A DNA stretch of 64,000 bases from Aradus depressus. Its lineage: Eukaryota > Arthropoda > Insecta > Hemiptera > Aradidae. Numbering within the stretch: the first letter of the stretch is position 1; each line of letters starts with the position of its first letter. The stretch spans positions 45,897,087 to 45,961,086 of the forward strand of contig OY759216.1 of the NCBI GenBank assembly GCA_963662175.1, read 5' to 3'. Below are positions 41,745-52,395 of the stretch, in pieces. The notes under the pieces are model-generated. The model was given only the letters and a program-made list of their open reading frames with translations. It ran no database searches and was not told the DNA's origin. Position numbers and translations under genes: made by a program.

Positions 41745-42175
41745 TTGGCCGAGGACACCCCAGCTAGTATGTATCCGGCACCAGCTGAAACCCCAGGGAA
41801 TATGTGCCGGGCAAAAGAGGACACATCTGCTAGTATGTGCCGGGCTGCAGCAGACAACCCTGCTAGTGGCAAAAGAGGACACATCTGCTAGTATGTGTCG
41901 GGCAGCAGCAGACAACCCTGCTAGTATGTGATGTGCAACAGAGATCACCCCAACCAGTATGTCAGGCAACACCGGGCACCCCAGCTAGTATGTGTCAAGC
42001 AACAGCGGACACTGCCGCTATTACGTGCCGGGCAAAAGAGGCACACCTGCTAGTATGTGTCGGGCAACAGCTGACAACCCAGGGATTATGTGCCGAGCCA
42101 CAGCGCACACCCCAACTAGTTTGTCAGGCAACAGCGGACACTTTAGCAAGCATGTAACATGCAACATCGGGTACT
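41745..42175. repeat. Minisatellite, about 33-36 bp units, roughly 12 copies
   Basis: Units follow GCTAGTATGTGCCGGGCAAC and AGCGGACACCCC with many variants (GGCAAAAGAGGACACATCTG, GTCAGGCAACACCGGGC). The alternating variants suggest a two-unit higher order. Overlapping ORFs on both strands only reflect the repeat. Confidence 0.88.
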
Positions 42176-42295
42176 AGAGACTAAATAAAAAAAAAAACTT
42201 AAATATTGTAGAAACTAGTATTAAATCAAAAATGCCTACTTATTTTTTGAAATATTATCTATTCCACAAAAAAGTACCGGATTCAGCATTACATC

Positions 42296-42541
42296 ATCAC
42301 TGAGCTCAAGAGCTCGGGTTCAAAACCCGGTCAAGGCCCTTATGTTTTTTTGAGCATGCCGTCCTTTAGATGGACGTTAAGCCGAGCCACGTCAAGGACC
42401 TAGGTGAATAAAAATGTAGGGTAGATAAAATTTAGGACTCCCATAATAGAGTCGGGCTTATGTTCACCAGAGCGACGATTGAGCGCTCTGGTAGTAGGCG
42501 ATATGACCTCATAAAGCTCGGACATGAGTCACAATAACTAA
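42296..42541 (+). mobile_element. SINE-A, partial
   Basis: GAGCTCAAGAGCTCGGGTTC keeps a near-normal B box (GGGTTCAAAACCC); several internal losses follow and the tail is GAGTCACAATAACTAAG. The 5' A box is missing. Confidence 0.88.
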
Positions 42542-42750
42542 GTGTATAAGTATAAGAATAGCAGTTGATGTCATCATTCCCCTGGGTTCCGGGTGAGAGA
42601 TGGCGTAACGACGGGACCTCCTCTCGTGTTGTTCGTAGCTAAAGCCCGGGTATGAATTGTGATTCCGCTGTTCCAAACTATAAAGAAGCTCAACTTACTG
42701 GCCATTAGGACCGTGAAGATGAGTCCAGACGGCTGGAAGCAGGTGTACTT

Positions 42751-43035
42751 TTAACAGAAGAGAAGAACATATGGCGTCTTCAAGACAGCCCTAAAGTCTG
42801 AAACCACACAAGGTATTTTAATAGGGGTCACTTCCTGCATCGGAACTCCAAGCTGTACTGTTGTGTCGGTGAACTCGATAGTGGTATATCTAACGTACAC
42901 TGAGGCACCAAGTGTGTAATTCGTTATCTTTAGGCATAGATACCGGGCTAAGTAGATATAGTGTTTGCAAAATACATTCAATACAAACCTGCTCAAGTTT
43001 GTAGGTACACCAAACGGCGATAAAACTGAAAACAA
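42751..43035 (-). CDS. Unidentified 94-residue ORF
   Basis: Minus-strand ORF MFSVLSPFGVPTNLSRFVLN ... ending AVLKTPYVLLFC. Sequence such as IEFTDTTVQLGVPMQEVTPI looks less biased than the random ORFs around it and GC content is a little higher. Just upstream (minus strand) lie GTAAGT and TTGTTTTCAG only about 30 bases apart, too close for an intron. I recognise no family; it could be a decayed element gene or chance. Confidence 0.2.
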   Translation of the reverse strand: MFSVLSPFGVPTNLSRFVLNVFCKHYIYLARYLCLKITNYTLGASVYVRYTTIEFTDTTVQLGVPMQEVTPIKIPCVVSDFRAVLKTPYVLLFC

Positions 43036-43099
43036 TAGGTACCAAATCCACTTACCATTGTGATGACGTTAATGCGATGCGAGATGGTCGGGGATCTCA

Positions 43100-43292
43100 T
43101 TGTATTATTACCATTGTACATATTTTCTCATTGTATATATATTATTATAATTTTGCACATATTCTTCACGAGACTTTTTTTATTTTTAATAATTTTTTTT
43201 TATATTCAGTTATTATTGTGCATATTGCAATTTATTTTACTTTGTTCTATTATCCACAATTGGTTTTTACAGATTGTAAATATGCATAATAA
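43100..43292 (+). mobile_element. Possible LINE 3' tail
   Basis: CATTGTACATATTTTCTCAT ... GATTGTAAATATGCATAATA and a short A-run, similar to 22.8-22.95 kb. Overlapping AT-rich ORFs are not credible genes. Confidence 0.4.
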
Positions 43293-43307
43293 AAAAAGTG
43301 ATATTAA

Positions 43308-44229
43308 CACGTTGACGTCGACGTGGTACACCGGTGGCGCACTCCAAGTTTTACTGATATTCGTCGGTGGCCACCGGTGGTACACTGGTCAATATAGTTT
43401 CCATGTATTCTAAATTGTTACGATTTAAACAGAGGCTCACGATATTGGGCATACGGCTGTAGAAATGGTATATGTTGTTATGTGTACAACTGGTGGCGCA
43501 CTCGGTCATAAATGTCATAGTTACAGGCAAATAAAGTAAAGGCATTGAAATGTTTTATTTCGAAAGGAACAGGAATATTTTAAATGATAATTCAACTTCA
43601 AATAATATTATTTATGTTTTACGTTAAAGCATTGAAGCACATGGTCGGCTTTTCTGGACAATCTTCGCAAAATGTGCAAACCCTCTTAGCTTTATTTCTA
43701 GCTTCTTTGACACCGATTTCACTTTGAAGTTTTTTGTAGCATGAGGTGCATCTCTTTCTACTATTTCTTGCCGTTCCTTCATATTTTCCCAATCTGTGAT
43801 GAACTATCGCACTCCTACTTCATGGCTTCTTTCTTGGTGGTTGTTGGGTATCTTCAGGCTCACCCTCTATATTTTCATTTCCATTCCCAATAAACCCCTT
43901 ATAATTTACATTATATGTTACAGATAAGTTCTGTAATATTCCTCACCTTGTAAAGTCTGCGTGAAGAACATATGTGTGGCACATTATAATACAATTTTCT
44001 TTAGTGACCACCGGTGGTACACGACGGCACTAATAAAAAATTATTCACTGGAGCCGCAGTGAACGACCAGTGGTACACGCAAAAAATGGCGTAAAGGTAA
44101 GAAAAAAAACATCGGTATAGATAATAGAAGCATTAATTTTACAAAACTTACAACTTTATACCATAACACGAAAAAAAAAATTCAGGCCCCACTGTGGATT
44201 CACCTGGATTTACTGTCGTCGTCAACGTG
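43308..44229 (-). mobile_element. piggyBac-like element, internally deleted
   Basis: Flanked by TTAA (43304-43307, 44230-44233), the invariant piggyBac target. Ends CACGTTGACGTCGACG and, inverted, CACGTTGACGACGACA. Subterminal CCACCGGTGGTACAC-type words, some palindromic, are repeated at both ends (near 43325, 43367, 43485, 44010 and 44075). At 922 bp it keeps only the 3' part of the transposase gene. Confidence 0.93.
43619..43850 (-). pseudogene. piggyBac transposase, C-terminal Cys-rich domain
   Basis: The minus frame reads HHRLGKYEGTARNSRKRCTS then CYKKLQSEIGVKEARNKAKR and VCTFCEDCPEKPTMCFNALT, ending at TAA (43619-43621). The R-C-xx-C ... C-xx-C-xx-C ... C-F series is the zinc-binding domain at the end of piggyBac transposases, which recognises the element ends. 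A stop (KP, stop, SRSA) lies just upstream and the catalytic domain is gone. Confidence 0.87.
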
Positions 44230-44329
44230 TTAAGAAAATAAAACAAACAAAATTAATTGTAAAAATTGTAATAGTTTTTATCATGGACAAACCGGCCGGA
44301 AGTGAGGGTTAGAGTGGGAGGAGAACAAT

Positions 44330-44870
44330 GGAGGAGAGGTCACTCTGAATTCTTCCAACAACTTCAAAGAAGAGGACATGAGGCCTGTGAGGGAAGGAGG
44401 AGATCTGAGGAGGAGGCACAAACCAAATAGCCTAATAATTGTTGATCTAATGAATGTATCGACACGAAATTTAGCAGGAGGATTCTCAAGTAGTTATAAA
44501 TCTAATTTATAAGCTATCTTAATGTATAAATTCATTTGACGTATCCTATTACCATGTATTGGTTTAACGGAAATAAATTATTATTATGTGAATTCAAAAC
44601 CCTATAAGGACGATACTTATTATTTTTCAGCGGTATCAGAAAAAGGGAAAAAGGGATCAGAGGGGCGCTCAACTCCAAAAACTCCAATAACTACCGATAT
44701 AAGGAATGTATCGACAAAATTTAGTATGAGGATTTAAGAGCCCCTGCGTTTAATATTAGCGCGAACGGTCGATTAGTTTCGGAGGAGGAGCAAAAAGGTA
44801 ATTGATTAATTCGTTCTGGGGAAGTACATTGCCGGTGATTCACCGGCGACTTTTCTTCGCTTGGCGCTAA
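44330..44870 (+). repeat. Rep-R copy with a LINE 3' end inserted
   Basis: TTGTTGATCTAATGAATGTA, then AACCCTATAAGGACGATAC, ACTACCGATATAAGGAATG and GGGGAAGTACATTGCCGGTG with GATTCACCGGCGAC. The order is interrupted between GGATTCT and AATTCAAAACC. Confidence 0.8.
44491..44587 (+). mobile_element. Short LINE 3' end, TTA-tailed family
   Basis: About 95 bases nearly identical to 17.05-17.15 kb (AAGCTATCTTAATGTATAAA, GGTTTAACGGAAATAAATTA), ending TTATTATG. Extreme 5' truncation is typical of LINE copies. Confidence 0.75.
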
Positions 44871-44874
44871 ATCT

Positions 44875-45250
44875 TACTCTATTTACAAATATAATTTCAA
44901 GCAAAAATAATGATTTTGAAACGTTTATTTACCCCTAAAAAAATTATGGATTTATCAGTTTTTCATTTCAACTCTTCTGTTATTCAAGAAAATGTATGTT
45001 TCTGATTATACTGTTTCCATGGCTCTAATGTTCCACTATTGTCAAAGGTGTGTCTATAAAAGTGCAGTGCATGTAGCAAAGATAGTAGGTGACAAAACGG
45101 AAAGCGTAGCGAATCAAAGTGTGTGAGACACCACTCGACTGTTATGGTGTGGGGGGATCCGTTGGTGGGTTAGTTTAGTAGCAGAGATAACAGGCAGCTA
45201 ACAGTGATTTTATATTGACTAAATCACATTCACTGGTCGAAGGAATATTG
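44875..45250. other. No gene recognised
   Basis: No ORF of 60 residues and no repeat assigned. Confidence 0.4.
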
Positions 45251-45267
45251 TAATCAAACAGCATCAC

Positions 45268-46263
45268 CAGCAGACAATCCAAACATTCCATTAAAAAGAA
45301 ACTGACCATTTACAAGACAATAATAAAACCTATATGGATCCAGTCTTTCCAAACCAAAAACCCTTCGGTTTCCAACCTTACCCTCCATAATGATTTAAAA
45401 ATTCCTTTTGTTATTGACCTCATCAAGTCAGTTGCTCGACTCTTATCATCCCATCCCCATCCAGATAACCTCCACCGAAGATTGAGGCGGCGCTGGCCGA
45501 GAGACCTGCTACTATAATTCAGCAAAAATATTTAGGGAGTACTAGTGGTGACCAGGTTCTCCCTTCATGTACTTCACCTTCAGCTCTCCCTTCCGGGCGA
45601 GAGGGCAGATAACTCGAGCCCCCTCGACCTCCCCTGCCTCCATTAGGTTGGAGGGATGGGGATGACAGAGAAGTGTTTCGAGGGGTCTCGAGCTGTAGGA
45701 CTTCTTATGTTTATTTTGTTCCATATTTATTATTATTTAAAATTCATATTTTTTGTATATATTATAGTTTTGAGAGGGCGCCGGTAGCTCAGTGGTATGC
45801 GTGCTTACCTTCTGAGCTCAAGAACGTGGGTTCGAAACCCGACCGAGGCCCTTAGTTTATTTTACGGGGGGGGTAAAAAAAACTTAAGCACCCCGTCCTT
45901 CGGATGGGACGTTAAGGGATGGTCCCGAGCCTGTACGATGTCAGGTACTCGTTAAAGACCCCTGACCCCTGCCCTAGGTGAATAAAAATTTAGGGTAGGC
46001 AAAATTTAGGACACCCACAGTAGAGTTGGGCTCATGTCCACCAGAGTGACGAAAGAGCTCTCTGGTAGTAGGCGATATGACCTCGTAGTTAAAGCCCGGA
46101 CATGATTCATAAAACCTAACCCAACCTATTATAGTTTTGTACATAGACCTGTATTTTGTTATCATATATATATTTATTTTTTTTATACTTTATTCATTTT
46201 TATTTTTATTTTATGGTCGTATGACCGATTTTTATATTATTCAAAATAAAGAAATATATAATA
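45268..46263 (+). pseudogene. Jockey-like LINE, 5'-truncated, with SINE inside
   Basis: Flanked by AAACAGCATCAC (45256-45267 and 46264-46275). Coding starts at the truncation point: SRQSKHSIKKKLTIYKTIIK then PIWIQSFQTKNPSVSNLTLH, NDLKIPFVIDLIKSVARLLS and SHPHPDNLHRRLRRRWPRDL, ending LL and TAA at 45515-45517. The RxS-x-KLTIYKTIIKPIW ... LH-DL-IPFV ... SHP ... RRL-RRWPRDLL path is the classical Jockey C-terminus, with an internal loss between PIW and FQTK. A 3' UTR of about 390 bp (without the SINE) ends in AAATAAAGAAATATATAATA. Confidence 0.9.
45773..46126 (+). mobile_element. SINE-A, full length, in a LINE 3' UTR
   Basis: TATTATAGTTTTG occurs on both sides (45760-45772, 46127-46139). The head is intact (TAGCTCAGTGG, GGGTTCGAAACCC); the tail reads CATAAAACCTAACCCAACC. 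An ACGGGGGGGGTAAAAAAAAC stretch replaces the usual TCTGGGAGGTAAAATAAAC. Confidence 0.95.
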
Positions 46264-46299
46264 AAACAGCATCACAAAACAAAAATATGTGATATGGAC

Positions 46300-46460
46300 A
46301 TAACATAAGTTTTTATACCAACCACAGTTTTACAGAACATTGTAACACAACTACATTACCCACTCAATTGCATTTTGAACGGGCTTTACTGAGTAAGAAA
46401 TGTAAATAATGTGTTGATATTGGAGGTTTTCTTTGTTTCATTGTACAGTAATTTTGGACC
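46300..46460 (+). repeat. Rep-D copy
   Basis: TTTTTATACCAACCACAGTT, CTTTACTGAGTAAGAAATG and TTTGTTTCATTGTACAGTAA. Confidence 0.55.
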
Positions 46461-46564
46461 TATTGGTGCCACCTCCAATTCGGTGTACTGATGGTTGGAA
46501 ATTAAATTATTTAATAAGGAACATTTTTGGTAAGAACTAATTTATTGATAGGATTAACCTATTT

Positions 46565-46620
46565 TTCTATTCTTGTTAAGGTTATCCTTGTTAAGGTTAT
46601 CCTTGTTAAGGTTAACCTTC
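46565..46620. repeat. 15-bp direct repeat, three copies
   Basis: TTGTTAAGGTTATCC, TTGTTAAGGTTATCC and TTGTTAAGGTTAACC follow each other directly. The surrounding 46.46-47.11 kb hold nothing else recognised. Confidence 0.9.
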
Positions 46621-47118
46621 ACCCTACCTTCTGGGTTCTCTCCTGGTCGTCTTTTCCCTTTCGCTCCAATGTATAAAGATGCAACCTAGCTGTGTGATTT
46701 ATTACATAAAGTATTACTGAGGGGGCCTGAACTAACTCGCAGAGTACTGCTTCTTGTCTGACATTCCCCGTTTTAGTAACCTTTACAGATGATTAAAATA
46801 AACTTGGAGAAAGGACCTCTTTGATCAAATGCCTGGGCTGTTATAAAAATGATTAACAATCTTTTTGTAACATTTCGCGGATTTCCTGAAGGTCTGTGTA
46901 TATCACCAATATATTCAAACACAATAAGTAAGAACAACCAGAGGTACAATCACTCTGTACCTTTTTACCAAGTCTCTCTGGGATAATTGAAATTCACGCA
47001 GAGATAAGGGCGGCTCTCACTGCTGAGCGGATTATATTATAATAAATATATAGATATTATTTTTTAAATAATATTTTACATATAACTTCAGAGCTCACAA
47101 TTCGGTTCTAGCAATGAA

Positions 47119-47452
47119 CTTAGGTTATGTTTTATGACATATGCCCGGGCTTTAACTACGAGGTCATATCGCCTACTACCAGAACGCTCTTTCGTCACTC
47201 TGGTGGACATGAGCCCGACTCTACTGTGGGAGTCCTAAATTTTGCCTACCCTAAATTTTTATTCACCTAGGGTGGGGTTCTTTAACGAGTACCTGACATC
47301 GTACAGGCTCGGGACCATCGTTTAACATCCCATCCGAAGGACGGCGTGCTTAAGTTTATTTTACCTACCAGATAAAATAAACTAAGGGCCTCGGTCGGGT
47401 TTCGAACCCACGATCTTTACCTCAGAAGGCAAGCACGCATACCACTGAGCTA
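47119..47452 (-). mobile_element. SINE-A, lacking its first bases
   Basis: TTAGGTTATGTTTTATGACA to ACCACTGAGCTA; the GGCGCC start is absent. B box intact (GGGTTTCGAACCC on the + strand). Confidence 0.92.
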
Positions 47453-47459
47453 TGGAAAA

Positions 47460-48320
47460 AACATTTTTTTCTCCAAACTTTGTGAGAATGTTCCCTTAAT
47501 ACTGTGGTGAGTATTTGTGTAAAATTTTAGATTTTTAGAAATTAATGGTTCCGATGTACAGTAGTTCAAAGTTAGCCAAAAACGTGATATCTGCTAATAT
47601 AAAAGTTTTTTCAATTATAAATTGCGCGAAAACGAAGTAAAAATTAAAAAAAACTAAAGATACATTAAAAATTAGCAAATTTTCTATTTTTAGCAAATTT
47701 CCAGTACTTTATAAAAAATTATCATTTTGACCATTTATGACCTTTGAAGTGTCTTTGTAACCATTTTAAATGCCACAATTGGGTGCCACCTTTGAACTAT
47801 GAAAAATGAATTCCTCGTTCAAAAATCTATAGGATCCTACTATTCTTAGAGTGAGAACATAAAAACTCTTAAAATTTTACTAAAAAATCCCATTTTTGTT
47901 GGACTTATTTTTTAATAACTTGATAAAGTTAATATTAAATTATTTAAACTATTAGTAAAGTAATAAATGAATTTTGATTATTATTTTTTTTTTTTTCAGT
48001 TTGGAAATGACAAAATGCACGTATGATCATGTTCAAGACAAAGGTATATTTGAGCAAAGCGCTAAGTACCTACAACTGAAGTCCTTGCGAACAGGTTCTA
48101 AGATTCCTTGTCTTGGTTCAGTTTCAAGGTCAGCAGGAGCTGAGGACCGCCCACTGTCTCCATTCAGCCAACCAAATCCTCTTTCATTTCAGTCCATTTA
48201 GTTTCATGTAAGTTTGAGGCAATAGTCCGTCAACTTGGCAGTTGTCAATTCTCTTATGATCAGAGAAACTCTTATTATGGCCACATCCCATATATATTTT
48301 TTTATACATTATATTATATT
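47460..48320. other. No gene established; one splice-acceptor-like site
   Basis: A T-rich tract ending TTTTTTTTTTTTCAG at about 47999 precedes a 75-codon ORF that reads LEMTKCTYDHVQDK and later GSKIPCLGSVSRSAGAEDRP. No homology is recognised, so an exon is possible but unproven. Confidence 0.25.
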
Positions 48321-48322
48321 AA

Positions 48323-48984
48323 AGTAGAACCTCTATAAGTCGAACATCAAGACAGACGCCAATAAATTCGAGTTATAGAGTTTTCGACTTATGGGGGATT
48401 TCGACTTAGGCGGATTTTGATTCGACTTTTAGTGGGTAAGATTCATTCTAACTAATTTTGAGTTAGAGAGGTGAAATAAATAAAAATTCAAGTTACAGAG
48501 GTAACAAACATATTTATATTTATTATAAATCAACTTTATTTCAAAACATCCTTAAAATAAAAAATACGTAGTATATGTAGGTATTAAAAAAAATCAGCAA
48601 TTTTTTTTTGCTTTAGATAATTGGTAATCCTATTTATTGTATACTCCTAAATTGTTTTCTAAGAAACAATGGTGTACATTGTCGGTAAATTCTTAAAGTC
48701 AGTAACTTATCTTTCTTCGAGTTATAGAGGTAATAAGTTTCAAATAATCGAGTTGTAAAGGTTGTAAAATAAAACATTGCTATGTTCGAGATACAGAGGG
48801 CCAATTTATTGTTTCGAGTTATAGAGGGAAAATATGTACCAAAATGGCTTGTAGGGACTCACTGATTATTTCGAATAATAGAGGGTTGAGATTTCGAGTA
48901 ATGGAGGTTTTGGGGCTTGAAGGGAAAGGAACAAAACTTTTTTTCGAGTTTTGGAGGTTTTCGACTTATCGAGGTTCGTTGTCA
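48323..48984. mobile_element. pogo/Tigger-type MITE
   Basis: Left AGTAGAACCTCTATAAGTCG and inverted right CAACGAACCTCGATAAGTCG resemble Tigger ends; many CGAGTTATAGAGG-type words are repeated inside both ends in inverted sense. No transposase remains. TA duplication not clear. Confidence 0.62.
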
Positions 48985-48995
48985 ATTGTTAGTTA

Positions 48996-49088
48996 TTGTG
49001 ACTAATTTTTTTACCTCCCAGATAAAATAAACCAAAGGCCTCGGTCGGGTTTCGAACCCGCGATCTTGAGCTCAGTAGGCTAGCACGT
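48996..49088 (-). mobile_element. SINE-A fragment joined to a tail
   Basis: ATTGTGACTAA, then TTTTTACCTCCCAGATAAAA and GGTCGGGTTTCGAACCCGCG; the middle of the SINE is deleted. Confidence 0.85.
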
Positions 49089-49089
49089 T

Positions 49090-49556
49090 AAATATATTTT
49101 ATATTCCATATTTGCTATGCGATACAATTTAAACATTAAATATTTCTGCTGAAACCCTCGAAAATTTAAAAAGAGTAATAAATTTTGCGAGTAACTCCGG
49201 GTGCCTACAACTAACAACTAATAGCTTGAGATAACTAATGGTTGGTTAGCTGGCCTTGACGAAGGAAGCCATTGCCCTTCCTGGGAACTATTTCTCTCTG
49301 ATATCTTACTAGTAGTTCTCCAACATCTGATTCAGGCTGTTTTCTGATGAGGCTTGCAAACCAGCCTAGCTCCATCTACAGACGGCGCCTTCCAGACATT
49401 CTTCGGATCCGGCTGTACCTATGGCAGTAGGCAAACCTTATATTGTACAATATATACTTCACAGTAGTCTCTCAACATGAACCTGAAATCGTTATTCGCG
49501 CGATTCGCATAACTGCGAATGATTCAATGTTCATTGGCAATATACTTATATAACAT
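49090..49556. other. No gene recognised
   Basis: No ORF of 60 residues; no repeat assigned. Confidence 0.4.
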
Positions 49557-50081
49557 ATAGCAGTAATACCCGGCGTTGCCCGGGGAACTTTGACTTTTCT
49601 CCCAATATCTCCTATAAGGCTATTCAGTTCCTCGACAGTACATTCATGATGTTATAATTTTCAATTATTCATAAGGAATAAGGCTTATAGTCCTTCAACT
49701 GTAGTAACGCTAGCTTTGGAGCTAAAACTAATTTATTCAAAAAGATTTCTCATTAATCGTTGCAATGGTTTTCGAGTTACAAAGATTGCGTGAGTGGATG
49801 CTGGGATGGACCAGGGGTTGATTAAAAAATAGACCTTAACCTTCCGGTAGATAAAACTTATCTATTCAAAAAGATTCCTCATTAATCATTGCAGTGGTTT
49901 TTGAGTTACAAAGATTGCGTGGGTGGATGCTGGGATGGAACAGATATTGAGGTACTAATACGCCTATAACCTTCCACAGACGATGACGAACAAATTAAAA
50001 AAAAAAATTAATCAAATCCATCAAGCCGTTCGAGAGTTATAGCGGTACAACGCACAGACATTTTCAGCTTTATATATATGA
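49557..50081 (-). mobile_element. Non-autonomous Helitron
   Basis: On the minus strand it starts TCATATATATAAAGCTGAAA with ATGTCTGTGCGTTG and CTCTCGAACGGCTTGATGGA, the usual Helitron 5' design. It ends GCAACGCCGGGTATTACTG and CTAT (CTAG expected), after a GC hairpin. The base before TC is A, as expected for insertion at AT. A segment of about 120 bp (TTTTGAGTTACAAAGATTGC, GGATGCTGGGATGGA) is present twice in tandem. No Rep/helicase gene. Confidence 0.82.
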
Positions 50082-50089
50082 TATATTTT

Positions 50090-50394
50090 TTTTTACTTTC
50101 TTATACTTATAGTAATCGTGCGAAAATTCGATTCGAGATTTCAACTGATTTTCACGTTTCAAGGGTTCCCTGAATACATTTTGAACATTTTCGCGATGAT
50201 GTCTGTGTGTGTGTATGCGATTGAAGAGTTGTGAGCTCTCTACCGCAAAAACGATTGTATTTAGGAACTTGAAATTTTGAATGAAGAGATCACATGTTCT
50301 AACTTAGGTCTGATTAGATTTTGGCAGAAATCAAACGAAAATTGAGACCACATTCTTCCGGGACCTAGCTACATTTTACAAAATACCGCTTAGG
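50090..50394 (+). repeat. Rep-E copy
   Basis: AATCGTGCGAAAATTCGATT, GATGATGTCTGTGTGTG, CTCTACCGCAAAAACGATTG and TCTGATTAGATTTTGGCAG match 12.0-12.2 kb and, at the start, 39.7 kb. Confidence 0.68.
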
Positions 50395-50646
50395 GGAGTT
50401 AGGGGTTATGACTCATGCCCGCGCTTTAACAACGAGGTCATATCGCCTACTACCAGAGCGCTCTTTCGTCACTCCGGTGGACATGAGCCCGACTCTACTA
50501 TGGGAGTCCTAAATTTTGCCAACCCCAAATTTTTATTCACCTAGGGTAGTGGTCTTTAACGAGTACCTGACATCGTACAGGCTCGGGACCATCGCTTTAC
50601 GTCCCATCCGAAGGACGGCGTGCTTAAGTTTATTTTACCTCCCAGA
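50395..50646 (-). mobile_element. SINE-A, head missing
   Basis: GGTTATGACTCATGCCCGCG to TTTTACCTCCCAGA. The tRNA-like promoter region is absent, as in a 5'-truncated insertion. Confidence 0.9.
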
Positions 50647-50649
50647 ATA

Positions 50650-51595
50650 GGTTAGGTTTATGACCTAATCAAAATTCTTTTCAAGTAATACTTATTGAGA
50701 ATACTAAAATACAATTTTTTATAGGTCGTACGATTTTCGAGATACATGCCAAAAACCATCTTGAAATGTAGTTTTTAAACACATATTTTTAGACGTTTCC
50801 TTGATTTACCCGAAAACGGTTTGTAATATCGAAAAATTGTTCCTTACCAAAATTGTTCCATATACAATTTCCAATCGAGGATCGCTAAGAAGTCCTCAGA
50901 TTTGAGATAGGATCAATACGACTAAAGTTATAGCCCCCCGAAGAATGTAAACTATAGTAACGAACTTTAAAATATGGTTTATGTATTGGTGTTTTATTTT
51001 GAAAAATTATAAAAATTAAAAAAATATATGTGATCTGGCCACTACAGGATTTTCTTTTACCAACAACCCTTACAGATCACTCTCTCTCCCTCCCCTTCTC
51101 AAAATTACTTAATTTTGTCTCATTGTACAAGCGTTATCTTGAGGGTAGACATTCTTATACCCAGTAAAGCCAGTATAAAATAATCTTGAGAAAAGGGAAG
51201 TCAGATATAAAATTATTTTTCATTTTTGAAATCTGGTTGAAAAAAAATGACATTCTGGTAAACTATACATAGAATTTCAGACTGATTATTTCGTATAGCA
51301 TGCTCTGGGTAGAACCCACAGGGTGGGTGGCTTGGGCATGAATCATTTCCGGCCAGATCGTTTGAATTTTTCCTAATTTTAACGAATGGTAGTTTTCTAT
51401 TGTATATTTTGCATTTTTTTACTGCCCTGAAGTTATCAAACAGCTGCATCCTAGTTTATTACCATGTTAGGGATCTCGGAACTGTTATGCACTTTTATCT
51501 TAGAACAACGTCCTGGCTAAGATTTTATCAATCCTCTCTGTGACAACATAGTAAGTAGTATTTTATGATTTTTTTGTTACTGAAAGGTATAAGAA
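50650..51595. other. No gene; Rep-D copy in the middle
   Basis: Rep-D words at about 51025-51180 (ATGTGATCTGGCCACTACAG, CATTCTTATACCCAGTAAAG). A 78-codon minus ORF at 51213-51449 has no motif. Confidence 0.45.
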
Positions 51596-51599
51596 GGTA

Positions 51600-51920
51600 A
51601 AAAAAATCGTCGGAGAATCACCGGCAATGTACTTCCCCAGCACGATAACGTGTTTGTTCTCCCTCCAAAAACAATCAACCGTTTGGGCTAAAAATTGATA
51701 GTTGCCTTACTTAGCGGCTCCTCAATCCTCGTCTTAAATTTCCTCTCTGATGCTCCCCTTTGCTACAGCCAATTCCACTGAAAATTGATAGTGTTCGGGT
51801 GTACACATACAAATTTTTTTTTTTTTTTTGGCATCAGGGGGTTGGATAACATGAAATTCCGGTGAAAACTCAATATCGAATTTCTGACCGATTACTTTGT
51901 ATAGCTGGGAAGCAAAATAA
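51600..51920 (-). repeat. Rep-R copy with both ends
   Basis: Starts GTCGGAGAATCACCGGCAAT and GTACTTCCCCAGCAC, contains GTTCTCCCTCCAAAAACAAT, and ends GAATTTCTGACCGATTACTT and TGTATAGCTGGGAAG. A compact copy useful for defining termini. Confidence 0.82.
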
Positions 51921-52000
51921 AAAATAAAAATAATGGTTTAGCAAAGAGAAACAACATTTGTGGAGGGTGTGATGAAAGCAGTTTTAAGTCCGGATGGACG

Positions 52001-52347
52001 ATGAGGAATGCAAAACAAGAACAGGATAATTACTGGGATGTAGAAAGACTGGCCTTGGAATCATCGGAACCAGCTGGCCCTGCAGAGGACAGTGACATAA
52101 TCACAGCTGTCCCATGGGTTGTCTCCTTAGAGCAACATGACAATCGGAGGGCCTGCTGCAGGCTGTCTTTGGAATCATCGAAGTCAGCTGGCCCTGCAGA
52201 AAACAGTGATATAATCACAGCTGTCCCATGGGTTTTCTCCTTAGAGCAACATGGCAATCGGAGGGCCTGCTGCAGGCTGACTTTGGAACTATCGAAGCCA
52301 GCTGGCCCTGCAGAGGACAGTGACATAATCACAGTAGTCCCATGGGC

Positions 52348-52395
<48 letters not shown>

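Noticed and set aside
41681..42177. Several ORFs on both strands, Cys-rich peptides
   Set aside because: They follow the minisatellite period and are open on both strands.
43060..43413. 117-codon hydrophobic ORF
   Set aside because: AT-rich 3' UTR-like sequence running into the piggyBac end; composition explains the hydrophobic residues.
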